From: Aldrovandia affinis
Lineage: Eukaryota > Chordata > Actinopteri > Notacanthiformes > Halosauridae
NCBI GenBank assembly: GCA_029706075.1
Contig: JAINUG010000047.1
Location: forward strand, 4,275,830-4,339,829
DNA: 64,000 bases
Direction: 5' to 3'
Position numbers and translations under genes: made by a program. This document shows, piece after piece, positions 42,333 through 55,399 of this stretch. A model generated the notes under the pieces. It was not told the origin of the DNA, searched no databases, and was given only the letters and a program-made list of their open reading frames with translations. The first letter of the stretch is position 1, and each line of letters opens with the position of its first letter.

Positions 42333-43916
42333 CAGTGCCTATAGAAAGTCATCATACCCTTTTGAAATTGTCACTTTTTTTTTGTCTTACAGCCTGAAAT
42401 GAAAGTACATAAAATCCATCTTTTTACAGCTTTATTTACACATTTTGCCTTACAACATTCAAATGGAAAAAAAGGGGCACAATTTCTGATAATTAATAAA
42501 AAATGAAAAACTAGGATAACAGGGTTGGAAAATGATCAGTCCCCATAGAATAACCATTATAAACTTGCTCAGGTATAACCAATCACCTTCCAGATCACCA
42601 ATTGTAGTGGTTTTGATTATTTCATAATAAAATCAGCTGTTCCTTGAGGATTCCACTCCTAGTTGTGCATGGTAACGCAAATAATTCACCATGGCTGGAA
42701 AGGTGCTTTCAAAAGGACTCCGGATAAAGTTGTGGATAGGCACAAGTTAGGAGAAGGATATAAAAAGATTTCAAAGGCTTTAACTATCCCTCTGTGTACT
42801 GAGTATTATTAAGAAGTGGAAGGCATATGGCACCACCCACACCTTGCCAAGATTGGGCCGTCCCTCCAAACTGGATGACCGAGCCAGGAAAAGATTGATC
42901 AGGGAAGCTACCAAGAGGCCAATGGCAACCTTGAAGGAGTTACAAGTCTTAATGGCAGAGATTGGGTGATCTGTGCATGTGACAACAATCTCACAAGCTT
43001 TACACAAAGCTGGCCTGTATGGCAGGGTGGCAAGAAAGAAGCCTATTCTAAAAAAAAGTGTCACACTGAGTCGTTTACGTTATGCGAAGAAACACATAGA
43101 AGATTCTGATGCCATGTGGCAAAAGGTTATATGGTCAGATGAGACCAAGATTGAACTTTTTGGACTGAACTCCAAGCGCTATGTTTGACAGAAACCAAAC
43201 ACACCACACCACCCAAAACACACCATACCTACAGTGAAGCATGGTGGTTGCAGCATTATGTTGTGGGGGTGTTTCTCTTCAGCGGGGACTGGGCAATTGA
43301 TCAGGATTGAAGGGAAAATGGATATTGCCAAGTACACCCAAATTCTTGAGGAAAGCCTGTGGCCCTCTGCTAGACAGCTGAAGATGGGCAGGTGGTTCAC
43401 CTTCCAGCACGACAGCGACCCAAAACACACCACCAAAAAAACTATGCAGTGGCTAAAGGACAGGAAGGTGAATGTCCTTGAGTGGCCTAGTCAGAGCCCT
43501 GACCTAAATCCGTTAGAACATCTGTGGATGGACTTGAAGAGTGCAGTCCATCGCTGCTCACCACGGAATTTGACTGAACTGGAAAAGTTCTGCAAGGAAC
43601 AATGGGCAAATATTGCCCAATCTAGGTGTGAAAAGCTGGTAGAGACATATCCAAACAGACTGATGGCTGTAATTAAAGCAAAAGGTGCCTCTACAAAGTA
43701 TTAAATCAGGGGACTGATCACTTTTCCAACCCTGTTATTCTAGTTTTTCATTTTTGATTAATTATCTGAAATGTAGCCCTTTTTTCACTTGAATGTTGTA
43801 AGGCAAAATGTGTAAATAAAGCTGGAAAAAGATGGATTTTATGTACTTTCATTTCAGGCTGTAAGACAACAAAAGTGACTATTTCAAAAGGGGATGATGA
43901 CTTTCTATAGGCACTG
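42333..43916 (+). mobile_element. Tc1-like transposon with about 210-bp inverted repeats (copy A)
   Basis: It is bounded by TA and begins cagtgcctatagaaagtcat; the right end is the complement of this. Similarity between the ends continues for about 210 bp (to about 42545 and from about 43700), including a T-rich tract and aataacagggttgg. It is about 1.58 kb long, the size of a complete Tc1-like element. A second copy lies at 60099-61625. Confidence 0.93.
42691..43704 (+). pseudogene. Tc1-like transposase, broken (copy A)
   Basis: It starts MAGKVLSKGL. The N-terminal helix-turn-helix region (KISKALTIPL-type) is followed by the DDE core: [11 protein letters not shown] (first Asp), FQHDSDPKHT (second Asp) and SPDLNPLEHLW (Glu). 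Breaks seen: a 1-nt loss near 42721, a 2-nt gain near 42801, a TGA at 42967-42969 where CGA is expected, and a TGA at 43186-43188. It cannot make protein. Confidence 0.9.
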
Positions 43917-43918
43917 TA

Positions 43919-46900
43919 TCTCACGGTCTCACTGTGTGCATGCGGTCAAAAGCCCCACTATAAAAATGCATTGCTGCAGTTGTGATCGCCTTAATCAATC
44001 CATTATGAAGTTGTGTCGATGTTAAGTTTGCCCCCCGGACAGTATTTTTCCAGCCTTGCCATTAATTTCATTGACTTTGAAGTACTTTGGATGCCAGCCA
44101 GTATTTTCAAGGCTTTGAATTTATTTGCTTTTTCTTAGTGAAATGTGTGACAGCAAACAATTGCATTATGTTTGGAGTGCATCTGCTTAAATTTCAATGT
44201 TAGAAAATTATTGTGTTATATTGCACAATTAAATCAGTCTTACTGCTTATAATGCAAAATGGGTATAATTTTCTTCTATTTTTAAGATATAAAGTAGTTG
44301 TTTACCTGTTTTATAAATCATACATTAATTATCAATTATAAATCATACATTAATTTTATGCAGCAGATTGCATTTTTGGATGGCAAACCAAAGTTGATTA
44401 CATTTAAAACTAGCATACTTTGATGTATCACACGTGTATGCTAACCAAATCAGCGTCTGAAACAGTGTCTCTAATTTTATTCTTCACCTCCTCCTAAAAA
44501 CAACAGGATGAGATTTTATACTTTGGCTCATTCAGTTGCCACAGATGTGTTAATTCAACATCCTCCACAACAAAGTGAGGCTGCACATCATTACCAGCAT
44601 CTTGGGAATAGCTGCAGGAATCCAATATTCAAATTGACAACTATTTACTCACTGGGCTTGTTTTAGTAATTTTTTTCCCCATTATGAAAATGATGGCATT
44701 CACTAGTTCGAGAACACCCAGAAAACTGGGCCCAATGGGGCCTGCATTAGCCCTTGCAACACTTGAGGTTTATCTGCCTATGTTTAGGCAGATATAGGTT
44801 TATCACACCAAAAATATTATTGAAAAATGAAGTTCAGCTGAATCCTGGATTCATTGCATCCTTAGTCTCAACCGTACCCACCCCCATTACACATAGTGCA
44901 GAACAGCGAAAATTCAGGATTGGTCAGCACATGACTGCAGGCAGCAAACGCTGTCCCAACCAGGAGGCCTGTGCTTATAATCTGAGAAATGTAAAGAAAA
45001 GAATATCTCATGATACAGTAATGTATCATGACTGTGTCCGCTTCAGTGTCACTGTAGTCTTTCCTCTGTGTCTCATAGTATCTTGTATGCTTGCCTGGTC
45101 CCTGCCTGATTCATTAATCTATGGTAAATCTAGCATCAGTTATCACTACTGAGTGTCATTAATGTGAAGACCTATGTGTTACATGGAGCAAAATACCCAA
45201 AGAAGAAAATTAGTAAATATATTAAGCATTTGGAGTTGAAAATTGTAACTCATGCTCATTTTATAGGAGGAGATGCATGATAAAAAGCATTGTGAAAACA
45301 ACAAATAATATATATATATGTATATATATATATAGAAGGCTAGAAAGGCCTGACCCAAAACAGATTGCTTGAATTAGAAAAATGTTCCTCTGCAGTTGGT
45401 GCACAACACTCCATTTTCTGTGGATGTCTGTTCATTCTTGTAAAGGACCCCTGTGTGGTATGATAGATGGGAGAATTCTGGAATGCTGTACAACCCCTAA
45501 TTTCAACCGCTAAGACAATTCACAGGACACTTCAAAACCTTGTAATCAGACAAGGAGTTCCTCCCTTTCAAGCCAAGGGTTGCCATAGTAACACCCGATA
45601 AAGAGCCACCTTCAAGTTCTAGTGTGATTGTGGGGTGTCTCTTACAGTTGAAGTCTGGCACTTGCTTGAATTAGACTGATTGGAAATCTATATTGTCCGT
45701 GCCCTGGCTGAGTCCGTTGTGCTGGGTGTGTTCAGTGAAATATGTTTAGTGCACGAAAAAAGGCAGATGCATCAATGTTGGACTGTTTGTTTGGATCTGA
45801 TCTGTTTTTGGACTACTGCAGTTAAACATTTTGTACTTGTGGATTTTTTTCACAGTGTGAAATTTATGGCTAATAAACAAGAGATTTTCTCTTTATTGTA
45901 CATTGTGTGGTAATTTTTTCATTGTCACAGCAAAAACAAAGCACATTTTCTGTAAACATTAATAACAGATTAATAGTAATAATAATGACGATTCAGATTT
46001 TAAGTATATTGAAAGTTCCTTTCTGGACAAATCTTTCCCCGCCTCTTGATACAATGCACAGGCTTCAAAATTAGTTGTTATTTCAAAAATATATATATAT
46101 TATTAGTTCTCTTTAATATGTTAGTAAAATGACAATTTTTTTCTGTTTCTTGCTATTTTTAAAAGCAAGAAGTAGAAAAAAACACTTCTAAAACCATGTT
46201 ACCATTTTTACAATCCTATCTTTCTACAGTTTTTTCCAAGCACAACTGCCCCCTGTAGTTCCTAGGATCCCATAAGCATTAGGTTGTGGTCAACCATTTC
46301 CTGTACCTCTAAACAGTGATTTTCTTGTGGTGAATATTTCTGACAAAGAGACACCAGTTTAACTTGTTCCCTGGGTCAACACATGGAGCTTCTCTGTCAA
46401 GGACAAACACAGGCTTCAAAAATGCTGCATCATCTCTTCAGAAAAAAGATACCTGCTTCTCTGTAGCAAGCCTTCCTCTTTCATCTTCCTCATCTACACT
46501 CTTCTTTTCTCCTAAAAGTCAGTTGTGACTCATGCATGCACTCGGAGTAGATTGAGTGCCTTGGGCATTGCTCATGACTAGTTTTACTGCAGTTGACAGG
46601 AGCACTATAGAATGAAGAATATAAAGTGACAGTCAAATTAGATTTAAAGCAATGTAACAGGGAAGCAGTTTGATAAAGGAGGTTTATATACTGTAAATCT
46701 TGTTTAGTGGGAGTTCTCTTTATTTTTCTCTTTCAGTTAAGTAGAATGTGTTTCACATGTTCACTAATGGAAGGAAAAAAGTTAACTTTATAACCTGAAA
46801 GCAGATTATGACAGTATAACATGAATTAAATACGTAAATCAATACGTCAATTCTATTCACATGTGTTTTCTAAATTAATTCTGAACACTAGAATGAACCC

Positions 46901-47864
46901 ACAGGAATCTAGTACGCCAATCACATTCCCATTTTTTTAACACATAATTTCCAAATCATCTTGGAGATCAAATTTATCTCATTGTAATATTCTAGATTCG
47001 AGAACAGTCTAGGCCTACTGTTCATTCTAAGGGATACTAGTGAAGCTATAAGATTAAAGAGATGCCAAAAGTATGAAATGCACTGGTGAGTAAGTAAGAA
47101 CATAAATTGATGCATCTTGCATTCTACATGAGTGTATTGTGTTTTTTAAATGTTTTATAATAAAGTATCCTAAGTGTCATGAGCAGAATACAGAATGTAC
47201 TTTGAATTATTTATTTGGCCATAATCAGTTTTATGCATTTAGTTTTTTACTCAACACCAGCAATTTCCTATTTAAGTGACTGTACACACCGCATGACTGA
47301 TCATTTTTTTTTCCTTCAGATTTGTTTTAGAAACATTTTTGGAATTCTTGAAGATTTTATGATTAAGTGATTAGAATTCTCAGCAAATGATGTGGTCCTC
47401 ATGGGTTTCTTAAAATTAAATGAATCATTTACATGCTGAGATTAACCATGTGCTTGGTTTAGTAAGTTTTAGAGTTCTATTAAATAGGCCTGGCATGCTA
47501 TTATTGTTAAGATCAATGAACTTCTCCAGGAAGTGGAATTTCCTGCCTGCCTGGTATGTTAACAATCCCCAAACGTGTCTTTTGCTATGGTGGCATAAGC
47601 TCTAACATGGGAAAGCATGTTCAACAGATTTTGCTCTGAGCCGAACCAGCATGTTGCAGGGAAAAGGAACATAATTAGCAAGAACACAGTAACAAGTATC
47701 ACAGAGCCAACACAGAGCCAAAATATCCCCAACTGGTAGAACAAAAAATGACAGCCGTACTCAGTGGGGAACCGACAGCCTGTGGCTGCATCCTCTTGAT
47801 ACAAAGTATATTGAAAGCAGGTGCTTCCACACAGGTGTGATTCCATCATGCTTAGGAACACCTT
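43919..47864. other. Intergenic DNA 3' of ENC1
   Basis: AT-rich, with no gene or complete repeat recognised. It contains a TA-rich microsatellite at 45307-45335 and a 10-bp perfect hairpin at 44771-44794. Confidence 0.6.
45307..45335. repeat. (TA)n microsatellite
   Basis: Alternating TA interrupted once by TG. Confidence 0.9.
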
Positions 47865-48190
47865 TGAAAGATTGGTGATTGTTGGAGCACATTTGGCAGG
47901 AGCTTCAGTGATGAAGACTGCTCAACTTGCTGGTGTTTCACGAGGAACAGTGGCTAATATGAAGTCTGAGGGAAGTACATCATCAACTAGGGGTAACTGA
48001 GGTTGAAAGTGCATATGCCCTCGACCGTGATGCTCGTCCATTGGTTCGAGATGCAAGGCAGAACATATGAGCCACTGAATTAATTAATTAACTGCATATT
48101 TTGGGGTGTGAGCAGGAAGTTCAAGAATAGTCTGTCGAGAACTTCACAGAGAGGGTTACTATGGAAGGATGAAAGTACAGGACAATAGGA
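47865..48190 (+). mobile_element. Degenerate Tc1-like transposase fragment
   Basis: Translation in shifted frames gives GAHLAGASVMKTAQLAGVSR, the N-terminal helix-turn-helix of a Tc1-like transposase, followed by GTVANM and an altered linker. Later sequence (ctgtcgagaacttcacagag) fits the next part. There are no clear ends; it is old. Confidence 0.6.
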
Positions 48191-51100
48191 AAAAAAAAAA
48201 AATTGAAATAAAATGAATCAGGAAGTGACAGGAAGGCTATGCACCCCAGGGATTACGCCTTAGAGAGAACAGAATCATTTGAATTTCAGATTTCTACACT
48301 ACTATTGGACAGGATGGCTGATCCCATGTGACATTTAAATGATGGATTTTTTCTTCTTCTGAGAGCACAATGCTTGCACACACATTGAGCCTGGGTCCCT
48401 GTGCCATTCACAGAGGCTCCCCTCTCCCTATAGGCACGCTGAGATGATTACAGACTGGCTCAGGCCGCCGCGTGTCTGGCATGGAGACCACTGCACACGC
48501 TGTAATTAACACTCGTCCAGATTAAACATTGTTGGCCCTTCTGAATCCAGCTGCTGGGAGCCCAAAATAACACATGGTGTAAGAATGTGTGTTTCTCTCT
48601 CTGATGGGATTTTAGGATCCTTGCCTTATTATGTAAACTGACACAAATATTATCTGTGACTACAATGCAGATTTTATGTTTGAAAAACTTTCTCAGCACA
48701 TTATTGCCTGAAATAGATGGGGAAAAGTCCTGAGCGTCAAGTTACTATAACTACTATGTTTTTGAAAAGCCTTTGAAATCCTAGTAGATTTGACTGAGAT
48801 TGACCTTGGTCCCTGGCTCAAGACTGGGTCTCCAGATTGACAGACAAGGCAGAAGAAATCAGGCTTCATTCCACTGTTCATCAGCATTTGGCTTCTCAAA
48901 TCATTGTAAAAGCTGCAGGATGACAGGATAGCACTGTTACTCATTGTTACATATTTTGTCTGACTCCTTAGTTATGAATTGGTCTCCACCTTTTGGGCAG
49001 GTACATAAGGGAGCACTTCATGGAGGTGATTCATTGCATGGTGAAGTGGCCCTTTTATCAACTAAGGCATGCAAATGTTTATAGCCTCTCAACCAAGCAC
49101 TTATCATTTTAACGGCTTGGAATAAACAGTTTTAAATTATTGCTTTAAATCAGCTACAAATGGGTGTGCAGTTCCTATGAAATATATAAACTCACTGAGC
49201 ATACATTTAGACTGTTTGAGCAATATTGAGGTGAACATTGTTTGTAACTAGTTCCAAGTCAGCACTGATCTTAAAGGATATTTTTGTCTGCTTCCAGCAA
49301 GGGCTTGGCAGTTGGGAGGACATTTCTAGTGACATTTTTAATGTATATTTGTGTCATGCTGTTGGCTAATATTGGTATGGTTGTATGTTCACTGGGAGAG
49401 ATATGATCTTTCGTCGGCTATGTCATGCTGTCATCTCACCTTTATGGTATTTGTCCACACCATGCAGTATATTTCTACTAACACAACTGATGAACAAATT
49501 CCAAGAAATGTGAAATGATTAAATATTTTCAAATCAAGTTAAAGTAAATTACACTTCAATAAATATCTACTGTTAAAATCAGCATTTTCTACCATATTCA
49601 TTGAGAAATTAATTAAAACCCATAATTAAACAACACAACACAACAATCTTTACCTATTAAGTTAAAGGTATTCCACACACACATTGTTTTGTACATGTCA
49701 AGGATTACCAGTCGAAAGACATTTTCAAAACAAAAAAAACCTTTAATAATAATGTATTGAATATGCATAAATATTGATTGGTGGCCATATGCTATATTCA
49801 ATGGTTCTTCTCTCACATACATGGGTGGAAAGAAAATACTGTCACATTCTATTAAGGTTGCTGATTGACTAGAAAAGTAAAACAACACTTGTATAAGATT
49901 TGCATCCATCAATAACTGTATAAATAGGCAGTATCATGTATGTTGTCTTCTATGTTGTGCTTAGTGTTCTGTTGGGGAATTCTGGCAAAAATAGCATTAC
50001 AAATAGACAATACATTGTATCTGAACTAATTAATCAAAAATCCAAAACATGGTGGATATAAGGATATGCTCCAATAAGAATTTTGTTAGGACATAAAACC
50101 AAGGCCACTATACTTTTGTGCATATACATACAAGTCCAGTTTAAAAGGGTGAGAGCAGAAATGACCACAGGTATTATGCAATGTACTGTGCAATTACTGG
50201 TATTGACAGTAAAGTGATAAGCAAAGTTTAACTTTACATTTATATCTACTTCATAGTTGCATATGGTAGTTTCATGACTTTTTGAAGTTATGGCATTTTT
50301 CAATTATCTGCAGGATATAAAATTCAAACTCATATGACATGCTGTATATTTATTTGGTATGACAAGTGAAATAATTGACAAGATTCATTGAATAAAAATA
50401 AAGCTTTGTAAAAATGCTATTTATTAACTGGTAAATGTTATTTCTTCATGCCACTTGTCTTGTCTTTAAAGTAAAATGCAAAGATAATTAAACATCGGTC
50501 TGTCAACACAAGGACCTAAAAACAAGCAAGATGTATCACTGTGGCTGCTGCACAGAATCTGGCCTTCTCTTACCTTTCTTCTCTCTTGCATCCTCTCTTT
50601 CCTCCATGGGGTATTCAAAAGAGGGTTACCCCAGAAGTTACCCTGTGATGTGGGATTTTATTTTAGAGAGGGAAATAATTGCTGGATAATAATTTAAAAA
50701 GATAACAGCAAAAGTTACATGACATGTCTCCCTGAAAGCAACCATTGTATGGGTGAAATACAAGAGGTGAAATGATGAAAAAGAGATTCATGTTTATATC
50801 TACACCATACTGTTCACTATTTGACTACTAGTACACAGAAATGTTGCAATGTTAGAATATTCAAATAAATTCTGCTTATGACGTGGTTGTATACAATCAA
50901 AATACAATAAAAAGAATGACTTGGTATTCTGACTGTAATCATTCAGAATAAGAAAGGTGGGATATTCAAGTCAAACTAACAAAGGACAGAAACTATGCCT
51001 TAGCTATTTCATAAAGACTGTTTTGAGGAACATATGAAGAAAATATCTCTAGGTACATATGCACAGCAAGTAGCAAGATCTGCCTGTCTATTCACAACAT

Positions 51101-52984
51101 TATTACAGTCACTGAGGAATTGTAAAGTATGTGTCATTAAGCATTGTAATTTATCATGAATACATCTGTGCTTGTAAATGTATCAAACATTATGTGTAAA
51201 CATTTAATTTGGAATATAAATTCAGGATTAACACATTTTGAGTTCCCAAGTATCACAAATACAAATATTGTCTGTTTGTAGACCTGGTCTAACTGCCAGA
51301 TCCTATCAATAGAAAGTAAACCATTCCCATTCTCAATGATCAGCATCCATAGGTTTTCTGTGGACTCTTGAAACAAAATGGAAATGTAATTAAAAGGAGG
51401 TGAATATGTGGTGCTGTCAATGCACCCAGCAGCTCTGGACGGTCCCACGGCCGCTGACCTGCTTAATGTTTTGTGATCCCCGAGGGGCGAGAAGTCCTCG
51501 ATGCATTGAGCTGGGCAGTGCCTTATCAGCCCCACACCATGCCAAAGGTCAGCGACCCCTCCTTTTAAACCATTTAAGCGGTCCTCGCGGTCCGTGACAC
51601 TCCTGTGGAGCCTCTCAGTTGGGAAGCAGGTCCCCTGAAAGTGTTCGTTCAGGAGTAAAAAGTCACGCACAGCGGGAACCTTTTCGGGGAGCGACCCTGT
51701 CCTCCCCTCATAGGGGCTATAGCTTGGGGCCAAACATGATGCACAGGGGGACACAGAGCCCATCACTCTCCCTCAGCCATCAAAAAGTTACCAATGAGCG
51801 GGTGCACAATACAGAGGGATTTGTGTCATGTTGAGATGAATTATGGCAATGGAGTTTATAGTGGAGCTTGCCTGCTTTACCATACAAATAAATGTTTATG
51901 CATGCAAAAAAAACCTGTTAAAGCGTATTTTGTAATTGCCTCTCTGTTTGTTCTGAGAATAGTGACAACATCATCACAATGATATATGAAGTAAATAATA
52001 CAGTCTGTAATACATAAATTCTGTTTAAGGTCAGACACAGAATTGTAACACCTTTGGCTTGATTAAGACACATGGAGTATATGAAAATTTGAATTTTACA
52101 AACCAATCAAGGTTACAGAATACAGCAGTTGAAAACGTAATTATTTATTTGAAATCTTTCCAAAAAAATAATAAAGCCAGGCGAAATCCAAAAGTAACTT
52201 ATCATGCTATATTTGAATTTGACTATGGTTCTGAGTTTGCAGTGAGCTTTCCTTCATCGGTTGATTAAGACAGTTACTAATTAAATGTTCCATGATCAGA
52301 TGGTGTTGTGGAAGCCAGACGAGTTTCTAATTAGCAGGGTTAAAGACAACCAACAGCTGTTTTTGATTTTGAATCTTTATCCTTGTTGTTTGCTGCATCT
52401 CCAAGAAATACTATTGAAGTTGACCCCAGGAATTTACTGAGTCTCCTTTTTTGTTGCAAGATGAATCTCTAGGGACAAAAGCTGGCAGAACTTTAGCATT
52501 AATTACAATCAGACCAACCATATGTGTCCACACAGTGTCAATGGACAGAGGTCAAGATGAAAGCCCTATTCAGTAAATCAAGCTCAACATTCCTGCCAAA
52601 AGTACATTAACGAAGCTGTTATGTGTCTTTGCAGTTTTCTGCAGTCTAAGACCACACAGACTGAAAACGTTTTCAAAGAAAAATACTGAAGTGATTGCAG
52701 AGATGAAAAGGCTAGGCCTTTGATAAGAAGTTAATTGCACCAATGGACAGCGATTTCAGTCAGTCTGTCAAAGCATACATTTGGAGTTCATCTTCAAAGA
52801 CCTAAAACCTTGACGCAATTCAAATGTAATGATCACAAATAAAATGGAAGCAATCCTTTGATAATATTACCCCTTATGTTAGAGATTCCAGTTTTTGAAA
52901 TTACTTGAGCAAATTAATTTTGGAATCACTGAATCCTCACTTTATACTGTATATATATATACGTATGTGCTTGCGTGATAGGCA
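48191..52984. other. Gene-free flank with possible conserved non-coding patches
   Basis: No exon or complete repeat is recognised. Two stretches (about 48255-48640 and 51390-51800) are GC-balanced and complex against the AT-rich background and may be regulatory. Confidence 0.5.
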
Positions 52985-53582
52985 GCTCACAGGACAGCTT
53001 CAAGCACAGCTTAACACTGGTTGAAGTAAGGAAGTCTCAGTTTCAACTGTAAAGAGAAGACTGCGAGCTGCAGGTTTGACAGGTCGAGTGGCAGTAAGAA
53101 AGCCATTGCTAAGATGGCAAAATAATAAAAAGAGGCTTGCTTGGGCCATGAAGCGCCACCAGTGGACTACTAAAGACTGGAAGAAGGTCTTATGGACCAA
53201 TGAATCAAAATTTGAAATCGTTGGTTCATCACGCAGGGTTTTTGTATGCTGTTGAGTAGGCGAAAGGATGGTTCCTCAGTGTGTGACACCAACTGTCAAA
53301 CATGGAGGAGGAAGCGTGATGGTCTGGGGCTCTTTTGCTGGATCCAGAGTTGGCGACTTGCACAGAGTGACTGTTAACCACGTTAACCCATTACTTGTTC
53401 CTGAAAAGGGCCTTTTTATAACTCTGAATTTTACATTATTTTTCAGTTTTTGGTAACCTAAACTTTTTTTTTTAACCTCTGGCAGTTTACCGCTTACCTT
53501 TGTACCATTTCAGGTTATTCACTGGACTTGAACTGCTTAAATTTCAGTAAAAACTGGAAAATGGGGGTGTTGACCGGTAGTG
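52985..53582 (+). mobile_element. Tc1-like element, 3' part
   Basis: 52985-53400 encodes Tc1-like transposase sequence in broken frames (QLTGQLQAQLNTG-like; VSTVKRRLRAAGLTGRVAVR; W...[27 protein letters not shown]). The right end is ttgaccggtagtg, followed by TA at 53583. The left terminal repeat and much of the 3' coding region are missing. Confidence 0.75.
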
Positions 53583-53587
53583 TAATT

Positions 53588-53626
53588 CGGACTACAATGA
53601 ATCATCCTCTGATTCATTGTAGTCCG
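53588..53626. repeat. Perfect 17-bp stem palindrome
   Basis: cggactacaatgaatca, loop tcctc, then the exact complement. It begins five bases after the end of the Tc1-like remnant. Confidence 0.95.
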
Positions 53627-53939
53627 TCAATCCGTTGATGTGAGTTACAGGTCATAATGGATATTATTGTGCCAAATCTGCCCCTCATCAAATGCAAGAC
53701 AAACATTACATGTGTAAGATACTAAAAACATGCCAGCAATTTTTTTAAAGCACATTATGACCATCATGGCCAGTTTAATGAATAATTAGTACAATTTGTG
53801 TGCTTTGTAATGAAAAACGAGTGGTGTAATATCAAGGGAAACCTGTCCTATATGGACAAAAAACGTAAATATCTGGTCAAGTTTGTAATGATAGTCAGTG
53901 ATATGATGATAATTTAAAATAATTAGTTTTTGAGGAGGT

Positions 53940-54181
53940 TAAATATATATATCATACAATTTTGAGGTGACTTATATAGCACCGGCTATTTTTTGCCGAA
54001 ACACTATTCATTGGGTAAACATTGAAACATAATACAAGGGTTAAAACGTAACAGCGGCAGAAAAACTGTATTTCTCTATGATGGTTCAATTTAGCTATTA
54101 ATCCGCGGATCATATGCGTGCCGAACCGTGGGGGTTGATCCGTACGGATCACGGATCAACTGCGATCCGTTACACCACTAG
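53940..54181 (-). mobile_element. Possible hAT-type terminal fragment
   Basis: The reverse complement begins tagtggtgtaacggatcgca and continues with gatccgt repeats, resembling termini of fish hAT elements. No matching opposite end or target duplication was found. Confidence 0.35.
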
Positions 54182-55399
54182 AGTATAACAGGAACAGGTA
54201 GGCCTACATACCCCTTTACAGTAATATATAATTTATTTTCTAGGTTGAAATCGCAGGCAGAGACCCATCCCCTATATCAGCCAATCGCTGTGGGCATTCT
54301 GAGTAAGCTCGTTCATGAGACACAACGTCATCCATAGCAACGATGTCAACCCCGCCCTCACTCTTAGCTTGAAAATTCTAGGACTTCCTTAGTATGAGTT
54401 TGTCTTTGCAGCTTTGTGAATAGGTTTTAAGGTGGGACTCCTAACTAAAAGGTTTTAGTGTGATTTAGGAGTACTCCTAGTGGTAAGATAAAATTCTTTG
54501 TGAATACCGGCCCTGATTCATTCTGATAAATATTTTGTCTGGGAATTGATGTATTGGATTAACAAACTTTTCATCTCTTGGGCTAATGGAAGTTGACTGT
54601 AAAGTTATTTCCATCTATCAAGGTTTTGCTGTTAAACAAATACATTCTTCTCATGAGAGGCTATATTTCTAAATATAGAAATGTGTAAATAAATGTTTTA
54701 TTTACACATTATTTTCCGCTCTAAATGACTTTTCCACACATTCATAATGGCATGCCCCATCATGGCACTAGGGGAAGGATTATGAGGGTGTTACACACTG
54801 TTGTGGAGACTCAATACATACTACCACAGTGTATATGACGACAGTGCATACTACCGCAGTGCAAAATACAGTTGATTTCTGTGGGCCATGAATCATAATT
54901 GGCCTCAGCGCCTTCCTCATGCATGTTAATCCTCAAAACCTGATGCTTAATCTGCACTAATTCCCTTTGTGTCAGCTGCAATTCCTGTTTGAATGATTTA
55001 AAGTAGACCAATCCTTGGGGCACTTTAAGAGCATCAAACGATATTTCCTAGTGTGGATTATTTTCCTCTCCACTGCTAGATTTGAAGGTTGATTTGAAAT
55101 TGGCAATAGCAATTATCAATGGTTTAATTAGAGATTAGCAGAAGACTAAGTGTTCAAAACTGCTGTGCCGTGACCTTGTTTGCTCCCATGGTCCATCATA
55201 GTTATGGCTGACTGTGTGAGGATTTAGTCCAACTGTCAAAGCAGATGCCCCACTGCAAAATGACAGGTTGCACTTTGTGACTGCAAATCAGAAAACTGTG
55301 AGACAGTTTATTTGGATTTATATTTAGATTTATTGCTGCTTTGTTCCAAGCTTCTGAGAAGGATTATGTGGTCTTAGCAATCAAACCTAAAGGTATATA
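54182..55399. other. Intergenic DNA, nothing recognised
   Basis: AT-rich DNA with short stop-bounded frames; no family match by eye. Confidence 0.5.

Noticed and set aside
43179-43436. 85-codon minus frame within Tc1-like copy A
   Set aside because: Antisense of the transposase; the same shadow occurs in copy B at 60966-61223.
46247-46262. ctgccccctgtagttc as a third CTCF site
   Set aside because: Too many mismatches in the core (gtag for ggtg); weaker than the two reported.
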